Below are positions 41,731 through 49,627 of a stretch of 64,000 nt of DNA, piece by piece. The stretch spans positions 186,001 to 250,000 of the forward strand of contig NZ_BQXO01000003.1 of the NCBI RefSeq assembly GCF_045862785.1. Direction: 5' to 3'. A program made the position numbers and the translations under genes. Origin of the DNA: Furfurilactobacillus curtus (lineage in GTDB: Bacteria > Bacillota > Bacilli > Lactobacillales > Lactobacillaceae). The notes under the pieces are model-generated. The model did no database searches and was not told where the DNA came from. It was given only the letters and a program-made list of their open reading frames with translations. The first letter of the stretch is position 1. Each line of letters starts with the position of its first letter.

Positions 41731-42786
41731 CTAATTAGTTGATCCTAATTTCCGATATTGATAACTAATTTGATACGTCTGATCAGCTTGGGCAGGCAAA
41801 ACAATATCACCAAATCCATCATGGTGAATTGCATCAGGTAGCCACTGTGCTTCCATCGCTAATGCCGTAAACGGATGGCTTGCCTGGTAGGCTTCGTCTT
41901 GGTCATAACCAAGTGGATCTGCAGTAAAAATGACCAGGCCATTACGGTTCGAAAATACATCCAATGCTCGGCCACTAGCAGGATCGCTGACCGTGGCAAT
42001 TGCCTGCTTTTGATCACCATTAACCCGGTAGGCATCATCGAATTCGCGGCCACCATTTTCAGTAGCTAATTTGGCTAATTGATCTGTGATCGTTGCAGTC
42101 TCAGTGAAGTCATAAGGGGTATCAGCAACTTCTGCCAGGGCCCCGGTTGGCACTTTATCACTACCTAGACGAACTCGCTGATGACCGTTAATCCACAACT
42201 GCTGCGTGCTAAGCGCATCCTGATCTGTCACATTGAAATAGGTATGGAGGGTCGGATTAAACAAAGTGGTAGCTGTACTATTACCAGTAATCGACCAAGT
42301 AACCTTATCCTCGTTGGTCAACGTATAAGTGACCTTAACCTGCATGTCGCCAGGAAAGTGGTCGACATCCTCATCCACTATTAATGACAAGGTGACCGAA
42401 ATTTCATCCTCATTTGTTTGATGGTCAACAACGTCCCAGACTCGGTCAGAAAAACCGTGATACCCGCCGTGGAGCGTGTTTTTATTTTCATTTTGATCGC
42501 TGCGATAGGTTGTTCCATCAATGTCGTAGGTCGCCCCACCAATACGACCAGCGACGCGCCCTACTGTCTTACAAACATAAAATGGTGTCGCTTCATAGTC
42601 GCTTAATTGATCATAGCCGACCAATAAATTGGCCTGTCCACCGTGACCATTGGGGACGTCAAAGCCCTGCCATGTAGCCCCAAAAGTTAAAACGCGAATT
42701 GAAACGCCATGATCATTAGTTAACGTCAACTGGTCAACCGTTTCACCATTCTTCAATGTTCCCATCGTCTTCTGTTCGAAATTCAT
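41731..42786 (-). CDS. galM: Aldose 1-epimerase (galactose mutarotase)
   Basis: 351-aa enzyme interconverting alpha and beta galactose before GalK. Catalytic motifs: NTLHGGYHGFSDRVWD (about 102-117) with His, the second His in NPTLHTYFNVTD (about 176-187), and the base Glu in ALAMEAQWLPD (about 309-319). GGAGG lies 10 bases before the ATG. It is separated from the gal operon by a terminator and has its own CcpA/GalR-type promoter. Confidence 0.96.
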   Translation of the reverse strand: MNFEQKTMGTLKNGETVDQLTLTNDHGVSIRVLTFGATWQGFDVPNGHGGQANLLVGYDQLSDYEATPFYVCKTVGRVAGRIGGATYDIDGTTYRSDQNENKNTLHGGYHGFSDRVWDVVDHQTNEDEISVTLSLIVDEDVDHFPGDMQVKVTYTLTNEDKVTWSITGNSTATTLFNPTLHTYFNVTDQDALSTQQLWINGHQRVRLGSDKVPTGALAEVADTPYDFTETATITDQLAKLATENGGREFDDAYRVNGDQKQAIATVSDPASGRALDVFSNRNGLVIFTADPLGYDQDEAYQASHPFTALAMEAQWLPDAIHHDGFGDIVLPAQADQTYQISYQYRKLGSTN

Positions 42787-42806
42787 CTGTCTTCGGCCTC
42801 CACTTT

Positions 42807-42857
42807 TTTAGTAAAGTTTACCAAAGTCAGTATAAAGGTTTATGAAAACGTTTACAA
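42807..42857 (-). promoter_or_regulatory. galM promoter with GalR-type operator and perfect cre
   Basis: Minus strand TTGTAA (42852-42857), 17-bp spacer, TATACT (42829-42834). The cre TGAAAACGTTTACA (42843-42856) matches the consensus at all defined positions and overlaps the -35. The palindrome TTTAGTAAAGTTTACCAAA (42807-42825) covers the start site and is the best GalR-type operator in the window. Confidence 0.75.
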
Positions 42858-43059
42858 CAGTCTGCATACATCCCTCCAAATTGTTGAGCAAAGTTTTGCC
42901 AAAATGAAACACGCAGAGCGAATGCCAGCTGGGTTAAACACATAGATTTGGTTGGCGGAACTCGACAAAATAACTTTCTACTATGGCTATAGTCCGTTGG
43001 CCTCTTTCAATGTCATCACTTGCTGGTAATGAGTTCAGCCGTGGCAAAAATGGTCTAGC

Positions 43060-43095
43060 AAAAAGGCCAATTCCTACTACCATGAGGAATTAGCC
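43060..43095 (-). terminator. tRNA-Arg terminator
   Basis: GGCCAATTCCT (43065-43075) and AGGAATTAGCC (43085-43095) pair with one mismatch; the minus strand continues T5. The remaining gap between galM and the tRNA (42858-43060) shows nothing I can support. Confidence 0.75.
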
Positions 43096-43129
43096 AAATA
43101 AACTAGCTGTAAAAAGAAGTGTTAATAAT

Positions 43130-43200
43130 GCGCCTGGAGGGAATCGAACCCCCATTTCAAGAACCGGAATCTTACGTGCGATCCATTACACTACAGGCGC
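43130..43200 (-). tRNA. tRNA-Arg (anticodon CCG)
   Basis: 71-nt cloverleaf on the minus strand. Acceptor GCGCCTG/CAGGCGC, D arm GTGTAATGGATCGCAC, anticodon arm TAAGA-TTCCGGT-TCTTG with CCG at positions 34-36, and T arm GGGGTTCGATTCCCTC with GTTCGATTC. CCA is not encoded. It reads the CGG codon. It is a single tRNA with its own terminator. Confidence 0.93.
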
Positions 43201-43367
43201 AAATCAAACTAACTCAAAGAGTACCTTACTATATTAGCGAACTACTTTTGAAAACACAACCCGTTATAACGACTTTTCTCAATTAAAATCAGTCATTTAG
43301 AAGCAAATAATTATCATTTTCATTTATTTATTGTTATGGTAAATCACATAGTAAGGAGGATAAATTT

Positions 43368-43589
43368 ATGATTACAATTTTTCATAACGAACTAGGTCAT
43401 CATCGCGTCCATTTCCCTAAAGGGAAGTACATTACGTTTAACTTAGTCCATCCCAATCCCGCCTCCGCTTACCAGATTGAAATTCTGGACACTAATCTGA
43501 CTGGCCTAAAAAAGCTCCAAGTTCGCTTCAGCCATTTGGGCCAAATTTTACAACTACGCGAACCACAACTCAGTTTCCAGCTGATCTAG
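43368..43589 (+). CDS. Small hypothetical protein (73 aa)
   Basis: 73-aa protein with no signal peptide or membrane helix, alternating hydrophobic and polar residues suggesting beta strands, and several His (HNELGHHRVHFP near the start). I recognise no family. AAGGAGG lies 7-8 bases before the ATG and a strong terminator follows, supporting a real monocistronic gene. Confidence 0.65.
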   Translation: MITIFHNELGHHRVHFPKGKYITFNLVHPNPASAYQIEILDTNLTGLKKLQVRFSHLGQILQLREPQLSFQLI

Positions 43590-43612
43590 TTCTAATTAAG
43601 CTTGGTTTCTCC

Positions 43613-43650
43613 CCCCTCAATTGACCCCCCACTCAATTGAGGGGGTTTTC
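43613..43650 (+). terminator. Terminator of the 73-aa gene
   Basis: CCCCCTCAATTG (43613-43624) pairs perfectly with CAATTGAGGGGG (43635-43646), then T4. Confidence 0.87.
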
Positions 43651-43685
43651 ACGTGCAATAAAAGAGGTTATCAATTCGTTTTGAC

Positions 43686-43729
43686 CACAAGATATAGATT
43701 TTTAAAATTTATTTTCACAATATCTTGTG
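43686..43729. repeat. Inverted repeat upstream of the PnuC gene
   Basis: Perfect 10-bp arms CACAAGATAT (43686-43695) and ATATCTTGTG (43720-43729) separated by a 24-nt A/T-rich spacer, about 195 bp before the gene. It could be an operator pair or a cruciform. The rest of the 43651-43923 gap shows nothing I can name; an NAD-related riboswitch was considered but not demonstrated. Confidence 0.45.
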
Positions 43730-43923
43730 TTCAACCGATAATGTGGTCAGCTCTTGTCAGGACGTCCTTTAACGCGTTATTTAGTTAAGAAAATGCTATA
43801 TGCAATAAGCAGTTTAATCACATTTTTATTTTAGAATCAGGGATGCTAAGATACTTCTCGTGCGTTTTTAATTTCATGATTTTCATGTAATCGCCACAAT
43901 ATAAAACAAGGGGAGATCTTTTC

Positions 43924-44691
43924 ATGCAACAGGTTACAAATTATTTCAAGTTTCTCGCACATCAATTAACGGGCTGGCACACAGCTTCATATTGGCTATT
44001 TGGCTTTTCGCTAGGTGCTCAAGTTATGACCCTTGTTTCTAACCCATTTAGTTGGGTTAGCTTAGTTACCTTTGTTGGGACAACGCTTGGTGTACTATGC
44101 ATCTTAGCAATCAATCAGGCTAAAAGCGTCAATGGGTTGTTGGGTATCTTGTCCGCCCTATGTTTTATCTACGTCGGTTTTGCGGCCAAGAATTATTTAT
44201 CTATTGGTGAACAGTTGGTTTACATGCTAACTTTAGATCTACCCGTCTTAATGAGCCCGTCTTGGAATCAAAATATGGTTAGCAAGATTCGCTCGTTCAC
44301 TTGGCAAACAACCTTTATTGCCATCCTAGCGACCTTGCTAACGTACGGTTTATCTGGCTTTCTCATCGGTACCTTTACTAATGACCCGCGGCCATGGATT
44401 GATGCAATCTCTTTTAGCATTTCAGCTTGCGCTGGTGTGATTTGCTTTTTGCGTTTTAAGCAACAATACCTGTGGTGGGTGGCATCAGGTCTGGCACAAA
44501 TGGTTCTGTGGGCCGTTTCATTCCGTCAAGGGGATGCAACATTAGCTATGTTTGTAAATAGTTCAGTTTATCTAATCAATGACTTTCTTGCTTTTACGAT
44601 TTCCCCATGGTACAACAAGAAAAATCAAGTTACTCAAGCCAAGCTTGAAACTGCCTACTTTGCTGAACATAAGGCATTGCATAATAATTAG
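43924..44691 (+). CDS. pnuC: PnuC-like nicotinamide riboside/mononucleoside transporter
   Basis: 255-aa membrane protein with seven to eight hydrophobic helices and a charged C-terminal tail. It shows the PnuC layout: WLFGFSLGAQ early, and the late motif with Trp/Asn residues (QYLWWVASGLAQMVLWAVSF, then VNSSVYLINDF) that line the nucleoside pore. PnuC proteins import nicotinamide riboside for NAD synthesis; some relatives move thiamine or deoxynucleosides. AAGGGGAG precedes the ATG by 8 bases. It is monocistronic. Confidence 0.85.
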   Translation: MQQVTNYFKFLAHQLTGWHTASYWLFGFSLGAQVMTLVSNPFSWVSLVTFVGTTLGVLCILAINQAKSVNGLLGILSALCFIYVGFAAKNYLSIGEQLVYMLTLDLPVLMSPSWNQNMVSKIRSFTWQTTFIAILATLLTYGLSGFLIGTFTNDPRPWIDAISFSISACAGVICFLRFKQQYLWWVASGLAQMVLWAVSFRQGDATLAMFVNSSVYLINDFLAFTISPWYNKKNQVTQAKLETAYFAEHKALHNN

Positions 44692-44724
44692 CTTGCTAGG
44701 CTTAAATCATAAATTTTGATCAAT

Positions 44725-44788
44725 AAAAATGATCCAATCAGAGCGTTGTGCGCACCTTCGCCGCGTACCCTGAACGGATCATTTTTTT
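44725..44788. terminator. Bidirectional terminator, pnuC and GH65 gene
   Basis: AAAAATGATCC and GGATCATTTTTTT arms around a long GC-containing loop between convergent genes. Confidence 0.78.
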
Positions 44789-44807
44789 AATTTATCGTTC
44801 TTCTACA

Positions 44808-47123
44808 TTACTTATCTACTAAGTCCACAACAACGGTTGGTGTCGATTCATTTAACGTCACCTTCTGATCGTCACACGTTAAGGTCAAACCATTGCCATG
44901 CACTAACGTAAACTGAGTCTGACTGCGGGTAACGTGAACTTCAACCTGTTCGTCACGATACTTAATTTTAAAGCCCAGGCCCATCCATTGCGTCGGTAAA
45001 TGCGGACTGAAAACCAGTCCGCTCTTAGTTCGCTGCATTCCAGCAACACCAAAGACCATTTCCATCCAACTAGCTCCCATATTACCTACGTGAATGCCAT
45101 CTTGGGAATTACCTTGACTGTTATTTAGATCCGTCAGCATCGATTCAGCAATATACCGATAGGCTTTATGATGGGCGCGGATTCGGTTAGCTAGAACACT
45201 GAAAATAGCGCGGGATAGCGATGAATCATGGGTAGTAATTGGTTCATAATAATCAAAATCTCGTTTGAGTTGTTCAATGTCTTGGTCCTCAGGAAAAAGA
45301 AAATCACTCATCAGAGTATCTGCTTGTTTATTAACTTGATGACTGTACAAGCGCAATGGATGATAGTGCAAGAGCAGTGGATAATCATCCCGTGGTGTTT
45401 GGTCAAATGGCCAAATCGGCATGTTAAATGCGCCATCATCTTGCATTTTCACACCGAGCTCCTTGTCAAATGGCAAGTACATTTCATCAGCACTATGGGA
45501 AAAGTCAGCTAACTCTTTATCTGTGACGCCTAGTGCTTCCAATTTATCTGATCCAACCGCCTGTAATTGTTTGGCAAAAATCACTGCCAGTCTCAGATTA
45601 TGTTGTGCAAGTCGATTAGTATAGTAGTTATTATTCACCAATGCCGTATATTCGTCAGGACCAGTGACTTTATTCAAAACAAAATGACCACCTTGAGGAC
45701 CATCAACACCGAAACTTCCCATACGCTGCCAAAAGCGAGCCGTTTCTAAAATTATTTCAAATCCTGCTTCCGCCAAGAAAGTTTGATCATCAGTTACGGC
45801 AACGTATTCTGCCACCGCGTAAGCAATGTCTGCATTAATATGCATCTGGGCTAAACCGGCCGGAAAGTACGGTGAAGCCTCTGATCCATTAATGGTTCGC
45901 CACGGAAATAAAGCGCCACTATCCAACCCATAATCACGCGCTTGTTGACGAGCAGAATCCAGTGTCTGAAACCGATACATTAGAATCTGTTTGGCACGAT
46001 CGGGATCTGTATAGATAAATGCCGGCAACATAAACATCTCAGTATCCCAAAAGTAATGTCCCTCATATCCAGCGCCAGTGAGTCCTTTAGCTGGAATGCT
46101 TGTATGCCCATCGTGGCCGGCAGATTGATGCAAATGGAATAGATTAAAGCGAATCCCCTTTTGTGATTCTGGGTCCCCTTCAATTTGAATATCCGCATCA
46201 CGCCAAAAGGCTTGCATCTGTCGCGCTGATTCCGTGAACAACGAGGAAAATGAATGATGTTCTAGATGATTATTAGCCTCTTTTAAGTAAGTCGCATGAT
46301 TCATCGCAACGTCCATTAAGCTGTGAATATCACCAACAGAATAGCCAAAATCAAACGACTCAGCCAATCCCTGTTCTAAATCGAGGTCCATCACGTAACG
46401 TGGCATCCCATCATTCTGATCAAAATGAACTAGCGAATCCTCACCTAAATAGCGCCACATCAAAACTAATCCCAGTTGCGAACGTTGTGTGGTAATTTGC
46501 ATCGCTGGAAAATCTGCACTTAAATACTGCCGATCTAACCCATTTTTACGCACCACCGCTCGTGGATCGCTTTCTCGATCAAAGACTTGATCAATATACG
46601 GGTGTTGTTTATAAAGCTTCACTGAACCGCTAAAATTCAGTGGTCGAACCGTGTAGCTTTCACCAAAAATTGCATCATCCGCCTGCGAGGCAAAGGTGGA
46701 CAATGAAAGTTGCAACATTTTGCCCCCAGGCGTAGTGATCTCAAATAATTCATTTAATAACCCCGTTTCTAAATCGAGGTTTTTATCTACTAGTCGCGTG
46801 GTAAAGGTAGCTTCATCAGAACGTTGCCCATCGATTTCAATCACCAGATATCGTGGATCAGGTAACTGAGCGATCGTCTGATTATTTTCGGGATAGCCAG
46901 CGTACTTTTCGCCATAGGAAATTTGACTAAGATCATAAAACCCATTAACAAATAGACCTGGCATGCCCGTAACTGCATGCGAGTTTCCTTGCAGCGGGTC
47001 ACTTGCCCTGACCCCCAAGTGTCCATTAGCTAATGCGTAAATTGTTTCCAAAAAGGCTGGATTATGATCGCTTAAATCCTGCAAATGTAATTGAAACGTC
47101 CGTTTTTGTTCACTAATTGCCAT
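44808..47123 (-). CDS. Glycoside hydrolase family 65 disaccharide phosphorylase
   Basis: 771-aa cytosolic enzyme. N-terminal beta-sandwich (1-280), linker, (alpha/alpha)6 barrel (320-690) and C-terminal beta domain. Family motifs: YEGHYFWDTEMFMLP (353-367), GALFPWRTINGSE (403-415) and the catalytic acid Glu491 in KVTGPDEYTALVNNNYYTN. The phosphate-binding region THDSSLSRAIFS lies near 620. GH65 members cleave maltose, trehalose, kojibiose, nigerose or related sugars using phosphate. The post-GALFPW segment differs from the NGEECHNEW type I know for maltose phosphorylases, so the substrate is left open. No beta-phosphoglucomutase or transporter adjoins it. Confidence 0.88.
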   Translation of the reverse strand: MAISEQKRTFQLHLQDLSDHNPAFLETIYALANGHLGVRASDPLQGNSHAVTGMPGLFVNGFYDLSQISYGEKYAGYPENNQTIAQLPDPRYLVIEIDGQRSDEATFTTRLVDKNLDLETGLLNELFEITTPGGKMLQLSLSTFASQADDAIFGESYTVRPLNFSGSVKLYKQHPYIDQVFDRESDPRAVVRKNGLDRQYLSADFPAMQITTQRSQLGLVLMWRYLGEDSLVHFDQNDGMPRYVMDLDLEQGLAESFDFGYSVGDIHSLMDVAMNHATYLKEANNHLEHHSFSSLFTESARQMQAFWRDADIQIEGDPESQKGIRFNLFHLHQSAGHDGHTSIPAKGLTGAGYEGHYFWDTEMFMLPAFIYTDPDRAKQILMYRFQTLDSARQQARDYGLDSGALFPWRTINGSEASPYFPAGLAQMHINADIAYAVAEYVAVTDDQTFLAEAGFEIILETARFWQRMGSFGVDGPQGGHFVLNKVTGPDEYTALVNNNYYTNRLAQHNLRLAVIFAKQLQAVGSDKLEALGVTDKELADFSHSADEMYLPFDKELGVKMQDDGAFNMPIWPFDQTPRDDYPLLLHYHPLRLYSHQVNKQADTLMSDFLFPEDQDIEQLKRDFDYYEPITTHDSSLSRAIFSVLANRIRAHHKAYRYIAESMLTDLNNSQGNSQDGIHVGNMGASWMEMVFGVAGMQRTKSGLVFSPHLPTQWMGLGFKIKYRDEQVEVHVTRSQTQFTLVHGNGLTLTCDDQKVTLNESTPTVVVDLVDK

Positions 47124-47155
47124 GATTATGTCTCCCGAACCATTTTAATGACCCC

Positions 47156-47183
47156 ATCATAAAGCAAATTTTCTAAAGTGCAA
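47156..47183 (-). promoter_or_regulatory. GH65 gene promoter
   Basis: Minus strand TTGCAC (47178-47183), 16-bp spacer, TATGAT (47156-47161). No cre site was found between it and perR. Confidence 0.55.
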
Positions 47184-47393
47184 AACTTAATGTGACATGA
47201 ACTGACTTAATGTTCGACATGACCAAGCTAGCTTGCCAGTTTTACACCAACTTATTGTGACTTAACTAAATGGCCGAGACCAAATTAGCACAATTAATTC
47301 TTATTTCCTCATCAACGGGCCGTTTTCCCCCAATGCTACCTGTTTTATCAGCGATTTATTGGCTTTTTCCTCTTAAAGTGGTTTAATATAAGT

Positions 47394-47408
47394 TTAGAAA
47401 TAATCTAA
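47394..47408 (+). promoter_or_regulatory. PerR-box-like palindrome before perR
   Basis: TTAGAAATAATCTAA resembles the PerR box TTAnAATnATTnTAA with two mismatches and lies 15 bp before the start codon, suggesting autoregulation. Confidence 0.5.
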
Positions 47409-47422
47409 GAAAGGAAATCGCC

Positions 47423-47881
47423 ATGGCAGAAATTATTGATGAAGCTGCTGTTCAGATGCTCAAACAAAACAAGTTGCGCGTGACGCCACAGCGGCAACTT
47501 GTCCTTCACTATTTAATGACCCACCACAATCATCCAGATGTCGGCACACTTTTTAATGATCTCAAGGCTGCTCATCAAGATCTTAGTCTCGCCACCATCT
47601 ACAATACCCTCAATACACTTGTCGAGACTGGCCTGGTGATTGAACTGGAAAATGGGGATGCTGGTACTCATTATGACTATTTTGGCCGGCCACATTTTCA
47701 TGCCGTCTGTCAAAATTGCGGCAAAATTACGGATATTTTCTACGATGATTTCAGTAATTTAGAACAAGCCGCCGTCAAACAGTCTGGCTACCTGATCACA
47801 GAAGATCATATTGAACTGTATGGATACTGTCCAGACTGCCAGAAGAAGTTAGGCTTAACTGCTCAAACACCAATTAATTGA
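47423..47881 (+). CDS. perR: Peroxide stress regulator PerR (Fur family)
   Basis: 152-aa metalloregulator repressing peroxide-defence genes and inactivated by H2O2. Residue positions line up with Bacillus PerR: regulatory-metal ligands His37, Asp85, His91, His93 and Asp104, and structural Zn cysteines Cys96/Cys99 (CQNC) and Cys136/Cys139 (CPDC). The winged helix (15-80) contains RVTPQRQLVLHYL and LATIYNTLNTL. Asp104 rather than Glu favours PerR over Fur. AAAGGAAA precedes the ATG. It diverges from the GH65 gene. Confidence 0.92.
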   Translation: MAEIIDEAAVQMLKQNKLRVTPQRQLVLHYLMTHHNHPDVGTLFNDLKAAHQDLSLATIYNTLNTLVETGLVIELENGDAGTHYDYFGRPHFHAVCQNCGKITDIFYDDFSNLEQAAVKQSGYLITEDHIELYGYCPDCQKKLGLTAQTPIN

Positions 47882-48026
47882 TATTTTATAATCTTTTTGG
47901 CCGCAAACTTGGCCGTCATGGTCTGCATAATTAGTCGAACGCGGCAGTATGAGATAAAATCTGTCTCGTTAAAACCGGACTTGGACAAAATGAACGACAA
48001 AATTTTAGTTCCAATCTAAATAGCAG

Positions 48027-48073
48027 AAAGCACGGGACATAAGTCGCAATTGACTTGTGTCCCGCGCTTTTTT
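48027..48073. repeat. Hairpin terminator of the GGGAYATAAGTC family
   Basis: AAAGCACGGGACATAAGTC (48027-48045), GCAATT, and a complementary arm (48052-48070) followed by T3, with four non-Watson-Crick or mismatched positions. It lies between the convergent perR and MFS genes and ends the MFS gene. Core identical in layout to 41658. Confidence 0.82.
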
Positions 48074-48101
48074 AGCTATCACTACCAGCATTAGTTCACA
48101 A

Positions 48102-49520
48102 TTAAGCCTTTGTTTGCCGCCCGTGCGGTAAGGTAAGTGCAAGCAATAACCCGATCCCACCAATGAATAGAAAAGTCGCAAAGGTTGCCTGATAACCAGC
48201 AAGACTTGCTTGGTGAAACCCCAGCCTGTTCTGGTTGCCTACAGTTACCCGACTCAAAATTAGCGTAGCCCCTGCGACACCGGCTGAACCAAGTAGTTGG
48301 CGCGCCGTTGTTGTCACTGCTGTTCCATGAGAAATCAATGTGTCCGGTAATGAATTGGCTCCCAGGGTTACCGCTGGCATCATCACAAATGCATTTCCTC
48401 CTTCAGTCACCAGTGACGCCAAAATCACAGTTATTAACGTTAAATGGTGCGCCGCTAATGTTAGATAACCAAAACCAAGCATAATTAAGCACATTCCGGT
48501 TAAAATGACCAACCGCGGACCGAGCTGATCCATTAATTTACCAGCCCAAGGATTCAATAAGCTTAACCCTACCGCTGCTGGCACTAAAGCCAATCCAGAG
48601 GCAAATGCGGAGAGGCCTAAAATATTTTGGTAAAACAATGGCAACACAACCGTTGTCACGATCAATGCAACATATGAGATCCCGGTCAGCAAAACTCCGA
48701 CCGTAAACAAACGACTTTTAAATACGCGTAATTCTAATAAAGGCTGCGCATGTGTAAATTGACGATAACAAAATCCAATAATCGCCAACCCGCTAATAAC
48801 CAATAAACCCAACTCGAAATTAGAAACACCATTTATACCTAACTGATTTAATCCAAATAACAGACCAATAAAACCTAGCGATAATCCGATCGACCAGCCA
48901 TCAATACTAGTGGCGTGCTTTGGCATCACATCTTTAATAAACCATAAAGACGCCACAAAAACACCGCCGACTAAAATTAAGAATAACGCGAAGAGCCCCC
49001 GCCAACTGGTCAACTGCAACATAATCCCGGAGACAATCGGTCCAGTCGCCAAGGCAGATCCCATAATCAAACCTGCCGTTCCCATGGTTGAACCTCGCTG
49101 AGCTTCGGGTGTAATGGTAAGTAAAACTGTTTGAAATGATGGAAAAATAATGCCCACGCCTAACGCTTCAATTAGTCGGCCAGCGACCAGTAGCGGATAC
49201 GTTGGGGCGACCAGACACAATAACGTTCCTAGAGCAAACAGCCCGGTAACTGCTCTGAATAACGTGCTGAAACGAACGTTATTTAACAACCATGGACTAA
49301 CTGGAATCATAATGCTCATGACGAGCATAAAGCCGGTCGTCATCCACTGAACTGCCGACGCACTAATGCCAAAGGTTCGCATCAAGGTTGGATAAGCCGT
49401 AGATAATGAGGATTGGCTAATCGACATACTAAAAGTACCCATCAATAAAGTGATCATAAAAGCCGTTCTGTGGTAAGGATGTCCCTGATTATCCATGGAC
49501 ATAACTGCATTTACTGTCAA
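48102..49520 (-). CDS. MFS multidrug exporter, DHA2 (14-TM) type
   Basis: 472-aa drug:H+ antiporter of the EmrB/QacA group. TM1 motif SQSSLSTAYPTLMRTFG (about 36-52), then VQWMTTGFMLVMSIMIPVSP (motif A/D1 region, 58-77), GRLIEALGVGIIFPSFQT (113-130) and motif C GSALATGPIVSGIML (153-167). The substrate is unknown. The TTG at 49520 has GGAAG 10 bases upstream; an ATG at 49502 is an alternative start without a clear ribosome site. It is monocistronic. Confidence 0.85.
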   Translation of the reverse strand: MTVNAVMSMDNQGHPYHRTAFMITLLMGTFSMSISQSSLSTAYPTLMRTFGISASAVQWMTTGFMLVMSIMIPVSPWLLNNVRFSTLFRAVTGLFALGTLLCLVAPTYPLLVAGRLIEALGVGIIFPSFQTVLLTITPEAQRGSTMGTAGLIMGSALATGPIVSGIMLQLTSWRGLFALFLILVGGVFVASLWFIKDVMPKHATSIDGWSIGLSLGFIGLLFGLNQLGINGVSNFELGLLVISGLAIIGFCYRQFTHAQPLLELRVFKSRLFTVGVLLTGISYVALIVTTVVLPLFYQNILGLSAFASGLALVPAAVGLSLLNPWAGKLMDQLGPRLVILTGMCLIMLGFGYLTLAAHHLTLITVILASLVTEGGNAFVMMPAVTLGANSLPDTLISHGTAVTTTARQLLGSAGVAGATLILSRVTVGNQNRLGFHQASLAGYQATFATFLFIGGIGLLLALTLPHGRQTKA

Positions 49521-49566
49521 TTTTCATTCACTTCCGCTCTCGTTCAATTCTAAATTTGCGCCAAGT

Positions 49567-49608
49567 AAAAACGCGGTGCCGAGCACGATGCTCTGAGCGC
49601 CGCGTTTT
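49567..49608 (-). terminator. Multicopper oxidase operon terminator
   Basis: AACGCGGTGC and GCGCCGCGTT arms (49570-49579 and 49597-49606, one mismatch); the minus strand continues T5. Confidence 0.75.
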
Positions 49609-49627
49609 CGTTGGCCATCATTAACGT

